The notes under the pieces were generated by a model. That model ran no database searches. It saw only the letters and a list, made by a program, of their open reading frames with translations, and was not told the DNA's origin. From Odiellus spinosus (Eukaryota; Arthropoda; Arachnida; Opiliones; Phalangiidae), in assembly GCA_963920705.1 (NCBI GenBank), contig OY987230.1:18067320-18131319 (forward strand): a stretch of 64,000 bases of DNA, read 5' to 3'. Below, in pieces: positions 36,783 to 49,484 of the stretch (position 1 is its first letter; every line of letters starts with the position of its first letter). The translations under genes were made by a program, and so were the position numbers.

Positions 36783-38748
36783 TCGCACTTTTTCTTTAGC
36801 GGATCTGTTGATTTAATTTAGCGTTGTCTAAAAAAATCTATATCGACTAGGACTATTAAAAATAACTTTCATTTTTAGGGTCAAAAAACATCTCAGTATT
36901 ATATCTTGTCGTCGAGAAAAAACTCATTAAATACAGCTTGAAAACATTTGACCGAAAAACTTTTCGGTGCCCATCAGTCGGACGACGGAAAGTTGGGTCC
37001 AGTCGTCGCCATGTAACCCCTCCATTTCAACCCAGTTTAACCCCCTTATATCTAATCTATAAATGCATAAAAAAAAATCTCCATTTATGAAAAATAATCT
37101 CCAGTGAACCTTTTTACGTAGAAAATATCGTTCAGGATTAGTTTGCAGTCTCACCAAAGATAGTGCGGATTAATATATAATGTTAAACATCATAAGGTAT
37201 AAAAAATAGTTTTATCTAAATGAACGTGAACATTAAGCTAAGTTAAAACACAGTATAAAGTTGAATTGGGTTAAGGGTCGAAAAGGCTCCGATTTGAAAC
37301 TATTCAAAAAAGCAGAGTTTCATTACTTTCCCCCTAATATCTGTTCATTCGGTTTTGTTTCTTGTCGGACTATAAGGGGTATTTGGGGTAAAAAGAGTTG
37401 ATTCCACGCAGGGGTGGTCGAGGGGGGTTTCCGGCGAAGGGGTCTTTTGAGAAGCGCTAAGAGACAAGTATAGTAAAATGTAAAAGGCAGCCTAGGCAGG
37501 ATACTCTGACGGATGGACTTGATAAGTCAAGGCGATGAGAGTTTGGACCCCAGTAGAATCCCCCCAAAATACTTAAAGGGACGATGGAAATGATCCATTT
37601 TAATAAAAATTATTTCCAAATTTTAACATCATTTGATGACGTGAAGGCATTGTCAAGGTAATCCAGGTTTGTATGGACCCTGTTAAATTACTTAGTTTAT
37701 TTTTTTTAGATTATTAGCTACTACTTAGGCACAAAACAAGACAAAGACAGAACACAAAAAGAGAGATGCTTTAACAATTTCACTTAATGCTCATTTTCAT
37801 CTTCACTTTACGACAAGAGATGCGAGGGTGAGGGAAGTAGGCCTAGTGCAAAAGAGGCGAATGAAGTTGATAGCCGCTTCAGACGAAACGGCGTCTCGTC
37901 GCGACCCCTGAGAGGACGGCTCGTCAGCGCGGCTCCGGAGCTCAACCGGGGAGTGCAGGGGGTAAAACTAGTTTTAAAGGAGACCCAGAGAGTGAGAGAG
38001 AGATAAAGAGAGGGCCCCGAGAGTCCCGGCAGATCGGCGCTGGTCGTCGCGGCGTGAAGAACTTTTTCCTCCAAAGTCAAGACGAAGGGCGCCACTCCGA
38101 GAACCAATTACTTTCTTGAAAAGGATCAAAAATTTAACAGAAAAACCTGTTTTTAAGGGAGATTATCGGGTTATTCTAAGATAGTAATGGTCTATTCTCT
38201 TATCGCGATGAAGGGAACGAGGTCCCCATTGATTGTAATCGCGCCGTACGCCGTCGGAAGCTTTTCGAACTTCCAGGGCTTACCTACAGTATAGTTTATC
38301 TCACTGCGAGTGATTTGCGCCCTATCTCATGCCTTAATATTGGAAAGGTCTCTTTAAAGTTTGCTTCAACGTTGGTTTAGATAAGAGTAGTTTTATATTC
38401 GTTGAATACTACGAATGAGATATTTTAAACTTTTTTGTTCGTTATCTTCATATTCCCACCATATTTGTAACTGCTTGCCAATCTTTGTTCCATAAAGTTT
38501 TTGGGACCGTGTCCCCCCATTCGCTATCTCGGAAGGGATCCTACGGATTACCAGATGACCCACTGGGTTTTCAACCTTAGAGAGACTTAAGAAATTTATC
38601 ATTTCAAGTAAAGTATTAGTTCAAGAAAGTTTTAAATAGTTCGAATAAGCTACCCTACATGCAAAGAAATTATTATTACCATATCAATTAATTATTAAAA
38701 GTTGCGAAAGGAACTCACTAACCCTAATCCATTTCAAATAAACTTCAG
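36783..38748. other. Intron 1 segment with a CpG-rich patch
   Basis: Mostly AT-rich non-coding sequence. Between about 37805 and 38105 composition shifts to GC-rich with many CpG (CGGCGTCTCGTCGCGACC region). A minus-strand 99-codon frame there has no recognisable domain. The patch could be a CpG island, an enhancer, or an unrecognised transposon. Confidence 0.5.
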
Positions 38749-38907
38749 AAGTCGGAATTGCTGGAGCCAATGAGAGACCGTCTAAAAACGGCACGTGAAC
38801 CAATTTAACTGTAGAGTATGAGCTTTTTTTTTAAAACACCTTATATGACCATAGTTCACGCGCTATTTCAAAGACGAATTCTCATTGGAATCAGCAATTC
38901 TGGACTT
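38749..38907. mobile_element. Short foldback element (159 bp)
   Basis: The left arm AAGTCGGAATTGCTGGAGCC then AATGAGA, and the right arm TCTCATTGGAATCAGCAATT then CTGGACTT, are inverted with few mismatches over about 25 bp. Non-coding interior with a T-run. No target duplication is visible. Confidence 0.65.
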
Positions 38908-39771
38908 TTTCATTATGAAACGTCTTTGAAGCCTGATCATGCAACTTCGATAATTAACCGTAATATGATTGGGTGATACAATCAATATTTTTCAAATTTT
39001 ACGTTCACAACATGCTCGATACTAATTCAGAAGCTTTAATTATCATCCAAGTAGAATTTAAATATTTTGGTTTAATTCGGATAAAAAATATGAATATTTA
39101 ACTGGTATTTATGTATGGCCCCCTTTTTAAAATTCAAAATTTTCTTCATCACTCCTATTATCAAGTTGAAAATATAATGTAATATAAGGCTTCAAGAACT
39201 ACGTTTCTATTTTCGATTAAGTACAGTCTTAACTTGAAATTATATGTTTTGGGCCAACATCCGTGGAATAAAACGCCCCACTTCTCTCTTCCGAGTTTCC
39301 GAGATGGAAAACGATAACGTTCCGACGTTTTTCGCTACAAGTTTATACGTTACGAGATGCTTAATACAGAAACTAGAAAAGGGTGGTTTTAAACGGAACT
39401 CGAACACCCATTACTTTCTTTAAAACTTCTATTCAATGTTAAAATGTGGAAAAAATAAATTAGTTTCGCTAAAGGCAAATAAAAACAAGAATAGCAGATG
39501 TGGATGTGGCCACGTAGGAGAAAGTTGGAAAATTGTTGTCGTGGTTTTTGTATCCAAGTGTTTCTTTAAGAGAAAGGCTTCAATTTTTGTAATGAAGCAG
39601 ATTAAAAAAAAAGGCTTGACTTGACAAATGACCCGAAAAGGCTTAGCAAATATAAGAAATTAAATATAAACACGCAATAACTTCCCGTCGGAAAACGGAA
39701 GTGATTTGAGTCTCATTAGAGACACTTCCGTTTGAAAGAAATGGATTGTTTAGATATCAAAATTCGCGTGG

Positions 39772-39804
<33 letters not shown>

Positions 39805-40868
39805 AAAAATTTAAATTAGGTTTACAATATTCTCAAATATTTTAATTTTTCAATTAAATTCCCTGACGCAATTAACTTCTAATTAACAATTCTGATAAGA
39901 TACGAAAGATTTATGAGAACCTAACCTCAAGTACTTTCAATGAATTCTTAAAGTCAAATTTGAGAGATGAAATTCTTTAACGATTTGCCTTCAGTTTACG
40001 TTGATATTTCCATAAAGTTTCAAGTTAAAATGTCTACATCCAGAGCAACATTTCTCTGGAGAAATACGATCGTAAATAAAACGAAAGATAAATTACAAGG
40101 TCTAATAACTTCATAACTCATACCTATTTATATATTTCTAAGCAAGGATAATAATAATGTACATATAGTCAAGATTTATACAAAGCAAAATATAGAGGAT
40201 ACAAAAAACCCCAAAGAAAAACTTCAACATGGGTGGTTTGACCTAACGGGCGTACTCAAGCGCCTATTTATAGACTGGCTCCACTGGTCGCGAAGAAAAG
40301 GGACACAAACCATCCCCCCTTCAGAACCAAGAAGTAATAAAAGTATATAGTAGGATACCCCCTGGCGGCGTCTCAACTAAACAAACACGGTAAGAAAACG
40401 AAAGAAACGTATCGGAGAATTGAGTGCCCAACAAAACTACAACCTATCCTCTCACTCTACTAAATCGGGGCATAAGGAACAAGCTAGCCTAGCTTCTCAC
40501 GTTCGGAAATCTGATATTGTTTCGGAAGATGGTATGTCCATCCTCAAACAAACTTCCCCGGCCATTTTCAATGGGAAAAAACAAGATACTACAACTATAG
40601 GTAAATAGTCCGAAACAGTTTATGATTTCAGCATCTACGAAGCTACCTTTACCATCAATTTCTACTTGATTAACGTGGTAGAATTAGCTCGGTACACGCT
40701 GAACTTACGAACTGTCACTTTTCTGTATCATAAAACGAAGTGGGCGGTACCATTTCTTTTCATACTCCGACAAGGGATGGTACAGGTATTTTACCTTTAT
40801 CGTGAAATACTCATTTCACTTTAAAAAGTTACTGGGAACAATGTAGGGAAAGATACGATTTTTAAAAG
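38908..40868. other. Intron 1 segment, nothing recognised
   Basis: AT-rich. Apart from the hairpin at 39693-39733 and the A30 run, no gene or element can be supported. Confidence 0.45.
39772..39801. repeat. A30 homopolymer
   Basis: About 30 consecutive A. A small hairpin (AAACGGAAGTG / CACTTCCGTTT at 39693-39733) lies just before it. No retroposon body is recognised. Confidence 0.9.
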
Positions 40869-41069
40869 TCCCGGGTTTCGGCACCAATGTACATTAAAGC
40901 GATACAGAATGAATTGAAGTCGATACTGAAGCAAAATTGCCAGGATAATACATTTTAAAGCCGATTTAAAATGCATTGTACCGGGTTTCACCACCAGTAA
41001 CGTCTTACAATGACAAAAATATTTAAACGTGGTATTCAAGATAAAACCAAATGGTGCCGAAACCCGGGA
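40869..41069. repeat. Inverted pair of tRNA-Phe-complementary 18-mers
   Basis: TCCCGGGTTTCGGCACCA at 40869-40886 is the exact 3' end of eukaryotic tRNA-Phe with CCA. Its exact complement TGGTGCCGAAACCCGGGA lies at 41052-41069. A degenerate copy (ACCGGGTTTCACCACCA) is at 40980. No tRNA body (A box, anticodon arm) adjoins either, so they are primer-binding-site-type motifs rather than tRNA genes. The arrangement suggests two nested or inverted LTR-element relics. Confidence 0.6.
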
Positions 41070-41654
41070 CAAGGCTTTTTTAAGCGCACCAGTTTGTGAT
41101 TGAAATCGGTATAGTATCTTCAGTAAACCTTCCAATTGAAAATTTACAACAGGATGCCATTGAAATGATACTACCCAATTACAGCGAAAGTTTCTTTGGA
41201 AAAGGTTTTTTTCGTTTCAAAAATTCAGAAGATAAAGCGTTTTGGGGTAAAGTTAAGATGGTACAGTGGGAGGCAATTACTGATGCCACTGTGCCGGTAA
41301 AGAAATAACTATTGAATAGGAATGTCATATATAGACAAGATTAGAAATAGAAGATTAGGTTTAAAAGCTGTCTGAAAAACTAAAATTTCCATGAAGAATT
41401 ATTATTGCCTTTTTTCTTTTCTAGTGAATAAAAAAAAGCTTTTAGTTTTATCAACAAAAATGTATATTTAAGAAGTGACTCTTTGATCTCTTTTAAATAT
41501 TATGGCGACGATAGAAAAAGTCTGGGGCGACTCAGCGAAGTCATAAAGGAAGTCATTTTCTTAAAATGGTACACGTTTCGTTTAAAAGTTTCAAGTATTT
41601 GTGTTTTGTCTTCGGTTCGATAAGAACAATATCTTTAAATTGGGCTATTAAGAA

Positions 41655-41900
41655 TGGACACCTACCTTAATAGATCAAGAAGAATAACAAAACCAGCGTT
41701 CATATACGTCCTCTAACGGCAAACAGAGGCAAAAGTAGGAACTAACAAAACTTCGTGCGTGATTGTTATGGATAACGAAAGGCCAGACGTGCGCAGAGTT
41801 TTATTAATTATTACATTTGACATTGTTTGCCGTTAGAGGACGCTTATTTGATATCTTTATATATTAAGATTGTTAATAGTCCTAGGTTTTATTAACTTGG
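41655..41900. mobile_element. CCGTTAGAGG family, foldback copy
   Basis: The left arm (TATACGTCCTCTAACGGCAA, preceded by AATAACAAAACCAGCG) and the right arm (GTTTGCCGTTAGAGGACGCT then TTAATAGTCCTAGGTTTTAT) are inverted copies about 100 bp long. The two arms meet around 41.79 kb. Related arms are at 30.3, 46.6 and 47.3 kb. Non-coding. Confidence 0.7.
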
Positions 41901-43059
41901 TAGTTTGTTACTTATGAAATAAATAGTTTAAAATTAATTATTGGAATCTAATAAAAATGTATTGGCCTTTTTCTCAGTTTTCTGATTAATTTGTACTAAA
42001 TCAGTTGCTAAACTAAATCATTTTAACTCTAGTACTGAATTTAAACGAAGTATAAAACTAAAGATTGCCGTAAATTTTATCATTTACAGTAAATTAAGAA
42101 TTAGCATATCGGAAATATATGTAGGATTTTCAAAAATCAATAGAAAAAGAAAACCGGTCCAAAACTTGAAAAGTTTGTTTTGCACAAAGCAAACATTGAA
42201 GTCAATCCCGCGGTTTAAAAGTAAGAACGTTATTTTACGAGAGTCAGGGGGCCTCGTGTCCAATGTCAAAGACGTCAAACGCCGCGAACAGTGCAGAAAC
42301 AGGCCCAATATTCACTAAAAAACAAACTTTTAAGTCATATATAATGTAATAACTTTCCTATTACGATAGAATTAAGGGTAGTTTTGTAAGTGTTGCAAAC
42401 TAAACCTAAGAGAAACTTACAGAAACTTAGAGAGAGAGGAACAGCTTTAACGGGGGATGAAGCTCAAAATATACACAGTATTTCAGTACGAAAAAACAAC
42501 GACAACCATTCCGAAACAATCTTTTTGTACAGTTAAAAGAAAGGTTTGAACAACTTTCTACTCGCTGTATTCTCTTCGAGAAATCGACTACGAGAAAGAT
42601 GGAGAGCAACCATACGGTGAGGTTGAAGATTATCCCGACTTTACTGAATAATGAACAAAAAACCTTGAGTTGGGTTTCATAACTTGGTTCTTTTTTCAAT
42701 TCCCTCTCATTACTTTCATTAATGCGTGTTCCACGAACTACGGAGAAGTTTTCTTTAAATACTAGGAGGGGGAAAATAGACCATCCATCTAGCGACCTTT
42801 CACCTCAAAAAGACTCGGATAATTGCCCCGTGCCTTCAGAGAAATGCGCCCACAAATGCAGGGGAACCTCTCAACTCCGAATATTTCAGCATCAGGGAAG
42901 ATATTTTTTTCCCCGGACTAAAACTATAAGTCTAGAATATTGGTTAGTATATGACATTTGGAGTTCTTTAGAGAAATGATTTGACTGTCTGCTGTCAACG
43001 CGAAATCATCTTTTTCATATAATTTGTATTTCCGAAAAAATAAATAGAATGAAAATATG
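41901..43059. other. Intron 1 segment, nothing recognised
   Basis: AT-rich sequence with short open frames on both strands (the longest about 90 codons) that show no family features. Confidence 0.45.
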
Positions 43060-43510
43060 ACTCGAGTTATAAATCGGTAATTTACGCGGTAGATTACAGG
43101 GGTAATGGTAAAATTACTAAAATAGTAATTTATAACTTAAAACTTCTTGAATTAAAAATGAACAAATTGCTAATAGAGGTCAAAGTTTAACGTTTTAAAT
43201 CGCCTTTAAATCTACTTTTTAATTGTTATTCGTGCTCTGCGTCGTTAAGGGCATGTTAATATATTTTTTTGATGTCTAATCTCTTTGCACAATCAATTTA
43301 AAGTCAAATGGTCAAGGGTATCATCAAAAACATTGCATATTTCATGAGTCCAGGGGTTGTTTAGTCAAAAATTAGAATTTTGAAGCGTTAAAAAAAACCG
43401 AGATTCAAATACAAATCATTTGTGAATACCGATAATTACCGAGATACGCTAAATTACCGCGTAACTGAACAATTTTCCTCAATTACGGTATTTTTAGATC
43501 TCTAAATATA
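43060..43510. mobile_element. Interspersed element family D, fullest copy
   Basis: Starts GAGTTATAAATCGGTAATTT and ends TTACGGTATTTTTAGATCTC. The GGTAATTTACGCGG block near the left is inverted near the right (GATAATTACCGAGATACGCT, AAATTACCGCGTAACTG), giving subterminal inverted repeats. The internal block GTCGTTAAGGGCATGTTAAT is shared with 30008-30260. At about 450 bp it is a non-autonomous element. Confidence 0.75.
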
Positions 43511-44106
43511 GTGGAGAAAATTACAATTAAATTATAGAATTAGATTATAATTCCTTGGCGAGAATATTCGTCTTATGAACTTTATTAAATGTTTCCCACC
43601 GCACGAACGAATTAACTTGAAAAGGTGCCGCAAAAACACACAAATAACAACAAAGAAAGCCTTGTTCTAGTATTCGTTACGTATTTCTGGTATAAAAAAC
43701 TGTGTAAAATAAGTGTTTGCTTTTTATTTTTTTCACGCAATGATAAAACGCTGGCCAAAAAACTTTTGAAGAAAAGCGACTGTGTTCAATCTCACTCAAC
43801 TCGCGTCAACTTGAAATCCAACAAAACTATTTCCACTTTCTTACTTAGGACCATTCTTCGGTTCAAGAGTAATTAACAGGAACTACTTTTATCCATTTGT
43901 GATTTAATATAATGTATTAATCCGCCACGGCTTTATCTATTTTGCCAGCTGCATGAAAACGACAATTAATGATAGTGAAATTAGAATGCTTAAACAAATA
44001 TGTATTCCTTCGTAGTGTTCAACTAAAGAATGTTGAAATTTAAATAATGTTGACACGAGTTAGGTTTTAAATAGATTCTACAATTTGTCAAACGCTTAAA
44101 GAATAG
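43511..44106. other. Intron 1 segment, nothing recognised
   Basis: AT-rich sequence with no supported gene. An 83-codon plus frame at 43625 is Lys/Asn rich and unlike any family I know. Confidence 0.45.
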
Positions 44107-44113
44107 GTTTGGG

Positions 44114-44537
44114 CAGAGGTATATAATAACCCCCTTCGGGGGGAAGTATGAAAGGTAGGCAAAATCGACGAACAACAAGTGCCCGGCGTAAATCGCGGCG
44201 GATCGACACACCGCTTTACTCCCAAAAAATAGTTACACCATTTTGAACCTCACTAAGTTTTCCCTACGCACACTTCCGGAACTCGCGAGCTGAAGTCAAC
44301 CTTCGACTCCATTTTAGCAGACAGCCTGACTCCTGAGACAGGAAGTTCTAAACACAAATCGAGCCGTCTTGTTTATACAAAGACCATTTACTAGAGTAGC
44401 GACATTGAGAAGTCCAGCGCGAGCTAGTGGCCTAGATAGTCAGCAGCGGGCTCTTGTTGTTCGTGATTTTTAGCATTGGTAGTATAGGGGCTTTCATACG
44501 TCCCCCCCCCCCCCAAGGGGGTTATTATATACCTCTG
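44114..44537. mobile_element. MITE family C (CAGAGGTATATAATAACC ends), 7-bp duplication
   Basis: 424 bp with 23 bp perfect terminal inverted repeats (CAGAGGTATATAATAACCCC on each end), followed by G/C homopolymer tracts and a longer imperfect inversion including ACGAACAACAAG. GTTTGGG directly flanks it on both sides (44107-44113 and 44538-44544), a 7-bp target duplication. The interior is CpG-rich and non-coding. Confidence 0.92.
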
Positions 44538-45128
44538 GTTTGGGTTTTAGTTCCTGCTAAGAAATTGCGTTCTTTAAACAAAAGGAAAGGATGTTGAATT
44601 ACTATAAATCAAAATATTTCAATCATTTTCGAGATAAACTTCTAAAATTTTCAGCGTTTTTCAGAGAAGGAAATTTCACCGAAATCGGTCAAAAACTTAT
44701 CGGTGAACCAAATTGAATGAGAGAGTGAAGTGAGACAATGAAATTTCGCCATCAGCCTATCATCATCAAACACGGCGAAATTTGATATTCGCTTATTCAT
44801 AACAGAATACTTTGTTTACAGTTTCACCAATTAATATATGGAACCGAATTCAAAATGGTAATGAACTAGATTTTTCAAGGATTGTTTTGGTATATTTATT
44901 TAATGATTTAAGAGAATTATGTCACTAACGCTTTAAAGTCCTATTTCCAAATCGTGATGGGATCTCTGATCTTTCACTACCCTTTGAGTTTGAAGTTAAA
45001 ATAAATGTTTCGCGGATAAAGTGGAATTCCAGGCATCTTAAAAGATGGATATATAAAAAATTATATACTAAAGGGAGAATTAAGTCCACAAATAGGGGCA
45101 CGATAACATCGAAACTATTATAACTGTT

Positions 45129-45499
45129 CAGGGTTCGTACAAAAAAATTCCCCCGACTTTTCCAGATTTTCCCTGACCATTTCCAAATAATTTCCCTGAC
45201 CAATTTTAATATTTTTTTCGTGAATTTATTCTTACGAGCGAGCTGTTTGCAATTTCCACATTTTATTTGCTATAGTTTATCAATCGGGGTCAGCTGATAG
45301 TTTACTCAGAATGTGAGCAACAATTTGAATCCTTATGGACTTGACTTTTCCCTGACCTATTGGAGCAATTTTAAAATTCCCTGACTTTTCTCTGACCTTT
45401 GGGGCCACTTTCCAAATTCCCCGACTTTTCACTGACATTTTGGGCCAATTTCCAAATTCCCCGACTTTTCCAGGTTTTCCAGGTCGTGTACGAGCCCTG
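45129..45499. mobile_element. hAT-type MITE with CAGGG ends
   Basis: CAGGGTTCGTAC at 45129 is matched by GTACGAGCCCTG at 45488-45499. The interior consists of repeated AATTCCCCGACTTTTC and TTTTCCAGGTTTTCCAGG-like motifs. This type of element (CAGGG ends, repeated Cs and TTTTCC) is widespread in animal genomes and is usually placed in hAT. An intact 8-bp duplication is not visible here. Confidence 0.72.
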
Positions 45500-46590
45500 C
45501 TTTTACATTCGAAAAATACCTTTCTGGTTGATTTTAGACTAAGCCTAATTCGGGCCTAACTCCGTTTGGACGTATTAAGAACGTTGCAGTCGCGCCCTTT
45601 TGCGCGAGCGTTACTATGGTTACACTCTAGCTACGGTCACACTAGCACTTCAAACCGATATTCATATCGCCAGGAATTGTTTTAAGGAAAAATTGGTTTC
45701 CTGCTCCCTTTAAAGTAGTTTGAATGTCGTCAAGAGGAGGCAATCCTTCGACAAAACTTCACTCTTGATATATTTCCCTTAAACGTTCGACGCAATAGAT
45801 GGCGTAGCCTCTAAAAATAGAATTGAAAAATAAAGAGGGACTTTCTTCTTCTCTCTTTATCTCTATTATATTCTCCATAATACTGTATTTTTGACTGAAG
45901 TCACTCGACAACGTTTGGCATCTCTCGGAATATCATAAAACCGGGCCGGGTTGCGCTACAAACCCAGGCCTTAATCTGACAGAGAGCTACTTAGAAAGCG
46001 AAAGACAAACTGCCGAATATATTTACAATAGAGATCGCCAGAAAATAAACAAGAGAACGGAGTCTTATAAAGCTGCGAAGCCAAAAAACCGCAAATTCAA
46101 ATAACCGCTGCGTGGGGTAAAAACATTCCCTTTATAGGCCCTACCTAATATTTTCTAAGTTGTTAATTTAATTTCAAGCAATTAGCGGCATTTTTATCAT
46201 TTTCTAGTAATTTAAATCAATTTCTAGTAATTTAATCAAAGCTTAGCCCCTAGAATGCTATGCAGGAAAACCAGGAAAAATTATAAAAAAAAACCTAAAA
46301 TTTAATAATTTTATATAATCAATTTTAACCTTGAAATCAACTTAAATTTCATTGAAAAATTGATTCTGAATTTAAGAGAAATTTAAAACGTATGACGCGA
46401 ATAAATTTAAGACTTCCTCTTAGCAGACGATTTTCCGAAAGTTATTAACTACGATCTAGAAATTCGGCAGGTTTTGAAATTATTTTCAGAATCAGCACAC
46501 AATTTTGAATAAATTTATTTCCATATTTTGGGGCTTAATTTTAATTTTGAAGTTGGGTTAAGTTGTAAATTCAGCGTTCGGACCTAATGA
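45500..46590. other. Intron 1 segment, nothing recognised
   Basis: AT-rich non-coding sequence. No array or exon is identified. Confidence 0.45.
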
Positions 46591-47345
46591 ACTCATATCT
46601 TAATAGATGAAGATGAATAACAAAACCAGGCTTTCATAAGCGTCCTCTAACGTCAAAAAGTGGCAAAAGTTACAAACAAAACCTTGTTCGTGGCTGCTAT
46701 GGTTAAATTATAGACAGACGCCTTCAACAACGCTATAGTGACTGAGTTTCTTAAAACCATATCTGTATTTAACTCATAAATCTGTCTATGAATTTGATTG
46801 CAAATGAAAAACAGTTTTCTGTAGATAATTTAAATTGATATGAAAGTGAAAATATATCTAACTATTATAGAAATGAATTAGTAGCATTTATATTTCGTTT
46901 TGAAATGACATAATATTTGAACGAACTGAAATCTCATCCTGGTACCATTCGATGTTATTTCAGTAGCTAAACGTCTTCTTATCTATAATATATTTTTTAA
47001 AAAGCAATTTTCTCTGAAGTGCTTCTAGGCGGCTTTAATCTCGGCGGCCGAAGCAATAAAATAAAGTCGAAAAACATATATTTTCCTTAATCTATTATAT
47101 AAAGATATTTCAAGAAGAAAAAAAAATGTCGAATCAAAGCTATTACAAACAAGATTATTAACGATAAGAAATTATGCACCGTAGATGTACGTACACGTAA
47201 CTACAGTCCATAAAGGGAAGATGAAAAATTAACAGAAACAACACGGTCAAATAATATATTAGGCAGAGTTTTTGTTAGCACTGATTTTGCCGTTAGAGGA
47301 CTCTTAGGAAGAATTGGTTTTGTTATTAATCTGTACCTATAGACC
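46591..47345. mobile_element. CCGTTAGAGG family, wider foldback pair
   Basis: The minus-oriented arm at about 46600-46710 (AAGCGTCCTCTAACGTC, AACAAAACCAGG) and the plus-oriented arm at about 47270-47345 (TTGCCGTTAGAGGACTCTTA, GGTTTTGTTATTAATCTG) enclose about 560 bp of AT-rich sequence. It may be one long element or two independent arms. Confidence 0.55.
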
Positions 47346-47490
47346 TTTTGCGGATGGCCGTATCACTCCCTCCCTTTTCCCTACACGGCGTAAAGCTAGA
47401 AAAGGTGAGACACTTCACGAAAGTTACCTTTATCCCATTGGTTGGGAGGTAATTGCGCCCCCAGTCGACAATATCCGCCAAAAAGTATAT

Positions 47491-47772
47491 AGTCCTGGTC
47501 GATTTGCCGGAAATGGGCCCTTGTCTCATAGCCGCGCCGCCATCTTTTTGTAGTAACAGGCTGCCAGACTATTTCTAATTTTATTTCCCACAAACCAAAT
47601 TCAAGATGTTAGTCCAACGCTTCCTATATGATAAAGTATAGGAGGCGTTGGTTAGTCTGTAGCTATTTTCACACTACAAAAAGATGGCGGACGATCACGT
47701 GACAAAAAATTTTCCCCGCCAAAATTTTCGCGAGGTTCTCTAGACTTCCGGTTTTGGAAATCGACCAGGACT
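47491..47772. mobile_element. MITE family E (AGTCCTGGTCGATTT ends), copy 1
   Basis: The 15 bp terminal repeats AGTCCTGGTCGATTT and AAATCGACCAGGACT are exact. A second inner inversion pairs GCCATCTTTTTGTAGT with ACTACAAAAAGATGGC. A central hairpin has arms CCAACGCTTCCTATA and TATAGGAGGCGTTGG. The right 105 bp recurs at 59767-59876. It carries AAGATGGCGG (YY1-like) and ATCACGTGAC (E-box). Confidence 0.8.
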
Positions 47773-49484
47773 ATTAAGATAAAGTCCTAGGTTTTGCCAA
47801 GCAAGGAATCAGTGCCCCTATGAGCGTGATTTCTGTACGTGATATCCGAACTAAATTATATTACACCTGGTTTGACCAATAAATAAGTAGGCAGCATCAT
47901 ACCTACGAAGGTGGAACTATTTATTATTATTCTTAGTCCAAATTAAAGAATTCTATCATATCTTGTTCAGCAGCGATTGTTATGGTTAGTCTCTCTATTT
48001 ACAAAAACTCTATATATAAATTCATCATCCCTTTTTACAAAGAAGTCAGTGTCTAATCTATAAGCGGCTAAATAAATTAAGATAGGAGGGGGGGGGGGGG
48101 AACTTAACGTCTGTAGTGATTAAGAAAAAAAAAAAAAAAAAAGAAAGAAAAGGAAAAACTGGGAGAATTTGTTATCGTCTCTTCGGGGTTTATTCACCAA
48201 GATAGTTTATAAATATGTTTAGTTAAAGTAAACAGACCTTTTAGGAAAGGAAATTGTGAAGCGGGCCGCGCACGGGGGTCAGAGTTTGGGAAGCCATGGG
48301 GGCTTCTTCGTCTCTATACGTATCGAGGGGAATTTACACAAGTTTCTTCTTTCCCGAGAAGTTTTTCTTAGGACAGTCGCGCACTAAAAATTATGGTGAC
48401 TACAGGATTATAATCTCTAACGATTATTAACGATATTTAGAACAACCAGTGGGTAAAATTAACTAAATTAATTAAAAATGACTTGAATTAATTTTATTTC
48501 TCAAACATTTTTGAGGCCTTGTATACTTTTGTTCATATTTAAATATATTTGACATTAAGGGCTATTTTTTATTTAATTTTTTTAATTTCCCACACCGATA
48601 GGTACTACTCTTGTAATTTCGTTGGATTTTTGAAGGAATTCCGAAATTTTGAAGTTAAATTATGAAAATAGGAAATATTTTGGAGTTTATATTTTTCCAT
48701 AATTAACATTTAAAGATTTTGGTAAGCGTCCGAAATTTATTATATTTTGGATTTAAAATTAATTTCTGTGACAATTAAAAGGTTAGTTTTAGTACCATTT
48801 TAAGGTCAAAGTTCGATCTTTAGAAGTAAAACTAAATAACTAACTAATGCTGCAACTGAAAGTCAATTTTACGTAAGATCATAACTCCTCGCTACCAATT
48901 AACGTGTGGGACAGGCCTTATCGAGAATGTCTTAGAATTTGGATAGAAAAGAAAGTTGAGAGAGCAAAGGAGAGCGTTTATTCACGAAGAGAAGATAAAC
49001 GTCACGTGTCACTACGCTTCACGGATGTTTCCCTCGTGGATAAAATACTGCCGAAGGGTAATGGGGGGTATGGATAGAGGGAAGGGGGTTAACCCAAAGA
49101 AAGGGGCCCGTCTATAAAGTATATTATACCATCTATCTCAATTTCACCCGTCGGTGATTTATCAAAATAATGAAAATAAACTTTTTAAAAGCAGGGGGTA
49201 TACCGAATACCAAAAAAAATCAACGTCACCCTAAACAGGCCGATGATAGCACCCCCCCCATTTCGGGTTTATTCGTGATATATGACATATGGCTTCCAGC
49301 AAATCATTTAAGTTTCCATTGAAACAAAGCGTTCATTGTGATGTTTACGAGAAAGGGGTCGTCAACTCATCAAAATCCTGTACATTAATTACGAAGGTAA
49401 ATATACCCGAAATCGAGATCAAGTTTCGATAGAGTTTGAACTCAAGATGCACTTTCAAGACAGAAAGTATCGCGTAGTTCACTA
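47773..49484. other. Intron 1 segment, nothing recognised
   Basis: AT-rich with homopolymer runs near 48090-48140 (G12, A18). No gene is seen. Confidence 0.45.

Noticed and set aside
37808..38107. 99-codon minus-strand frame as a gene
   Set aside because: No domain, no splice context, and composition explained by the CpG-rich patch.
40869..40886. Possible tRNA-Phe gene
   Set aside because: Only the 3' 18 bases including CCA match. The acceptor 5' half, A box and anticodon arm are missing, and nuclear tRNA genes do not encode CCA.
42722..42979. 85-codon frame that could be an exon
   Set aside because: No recognisable motif, and no supporting splice sites or neighbours in the same frame.
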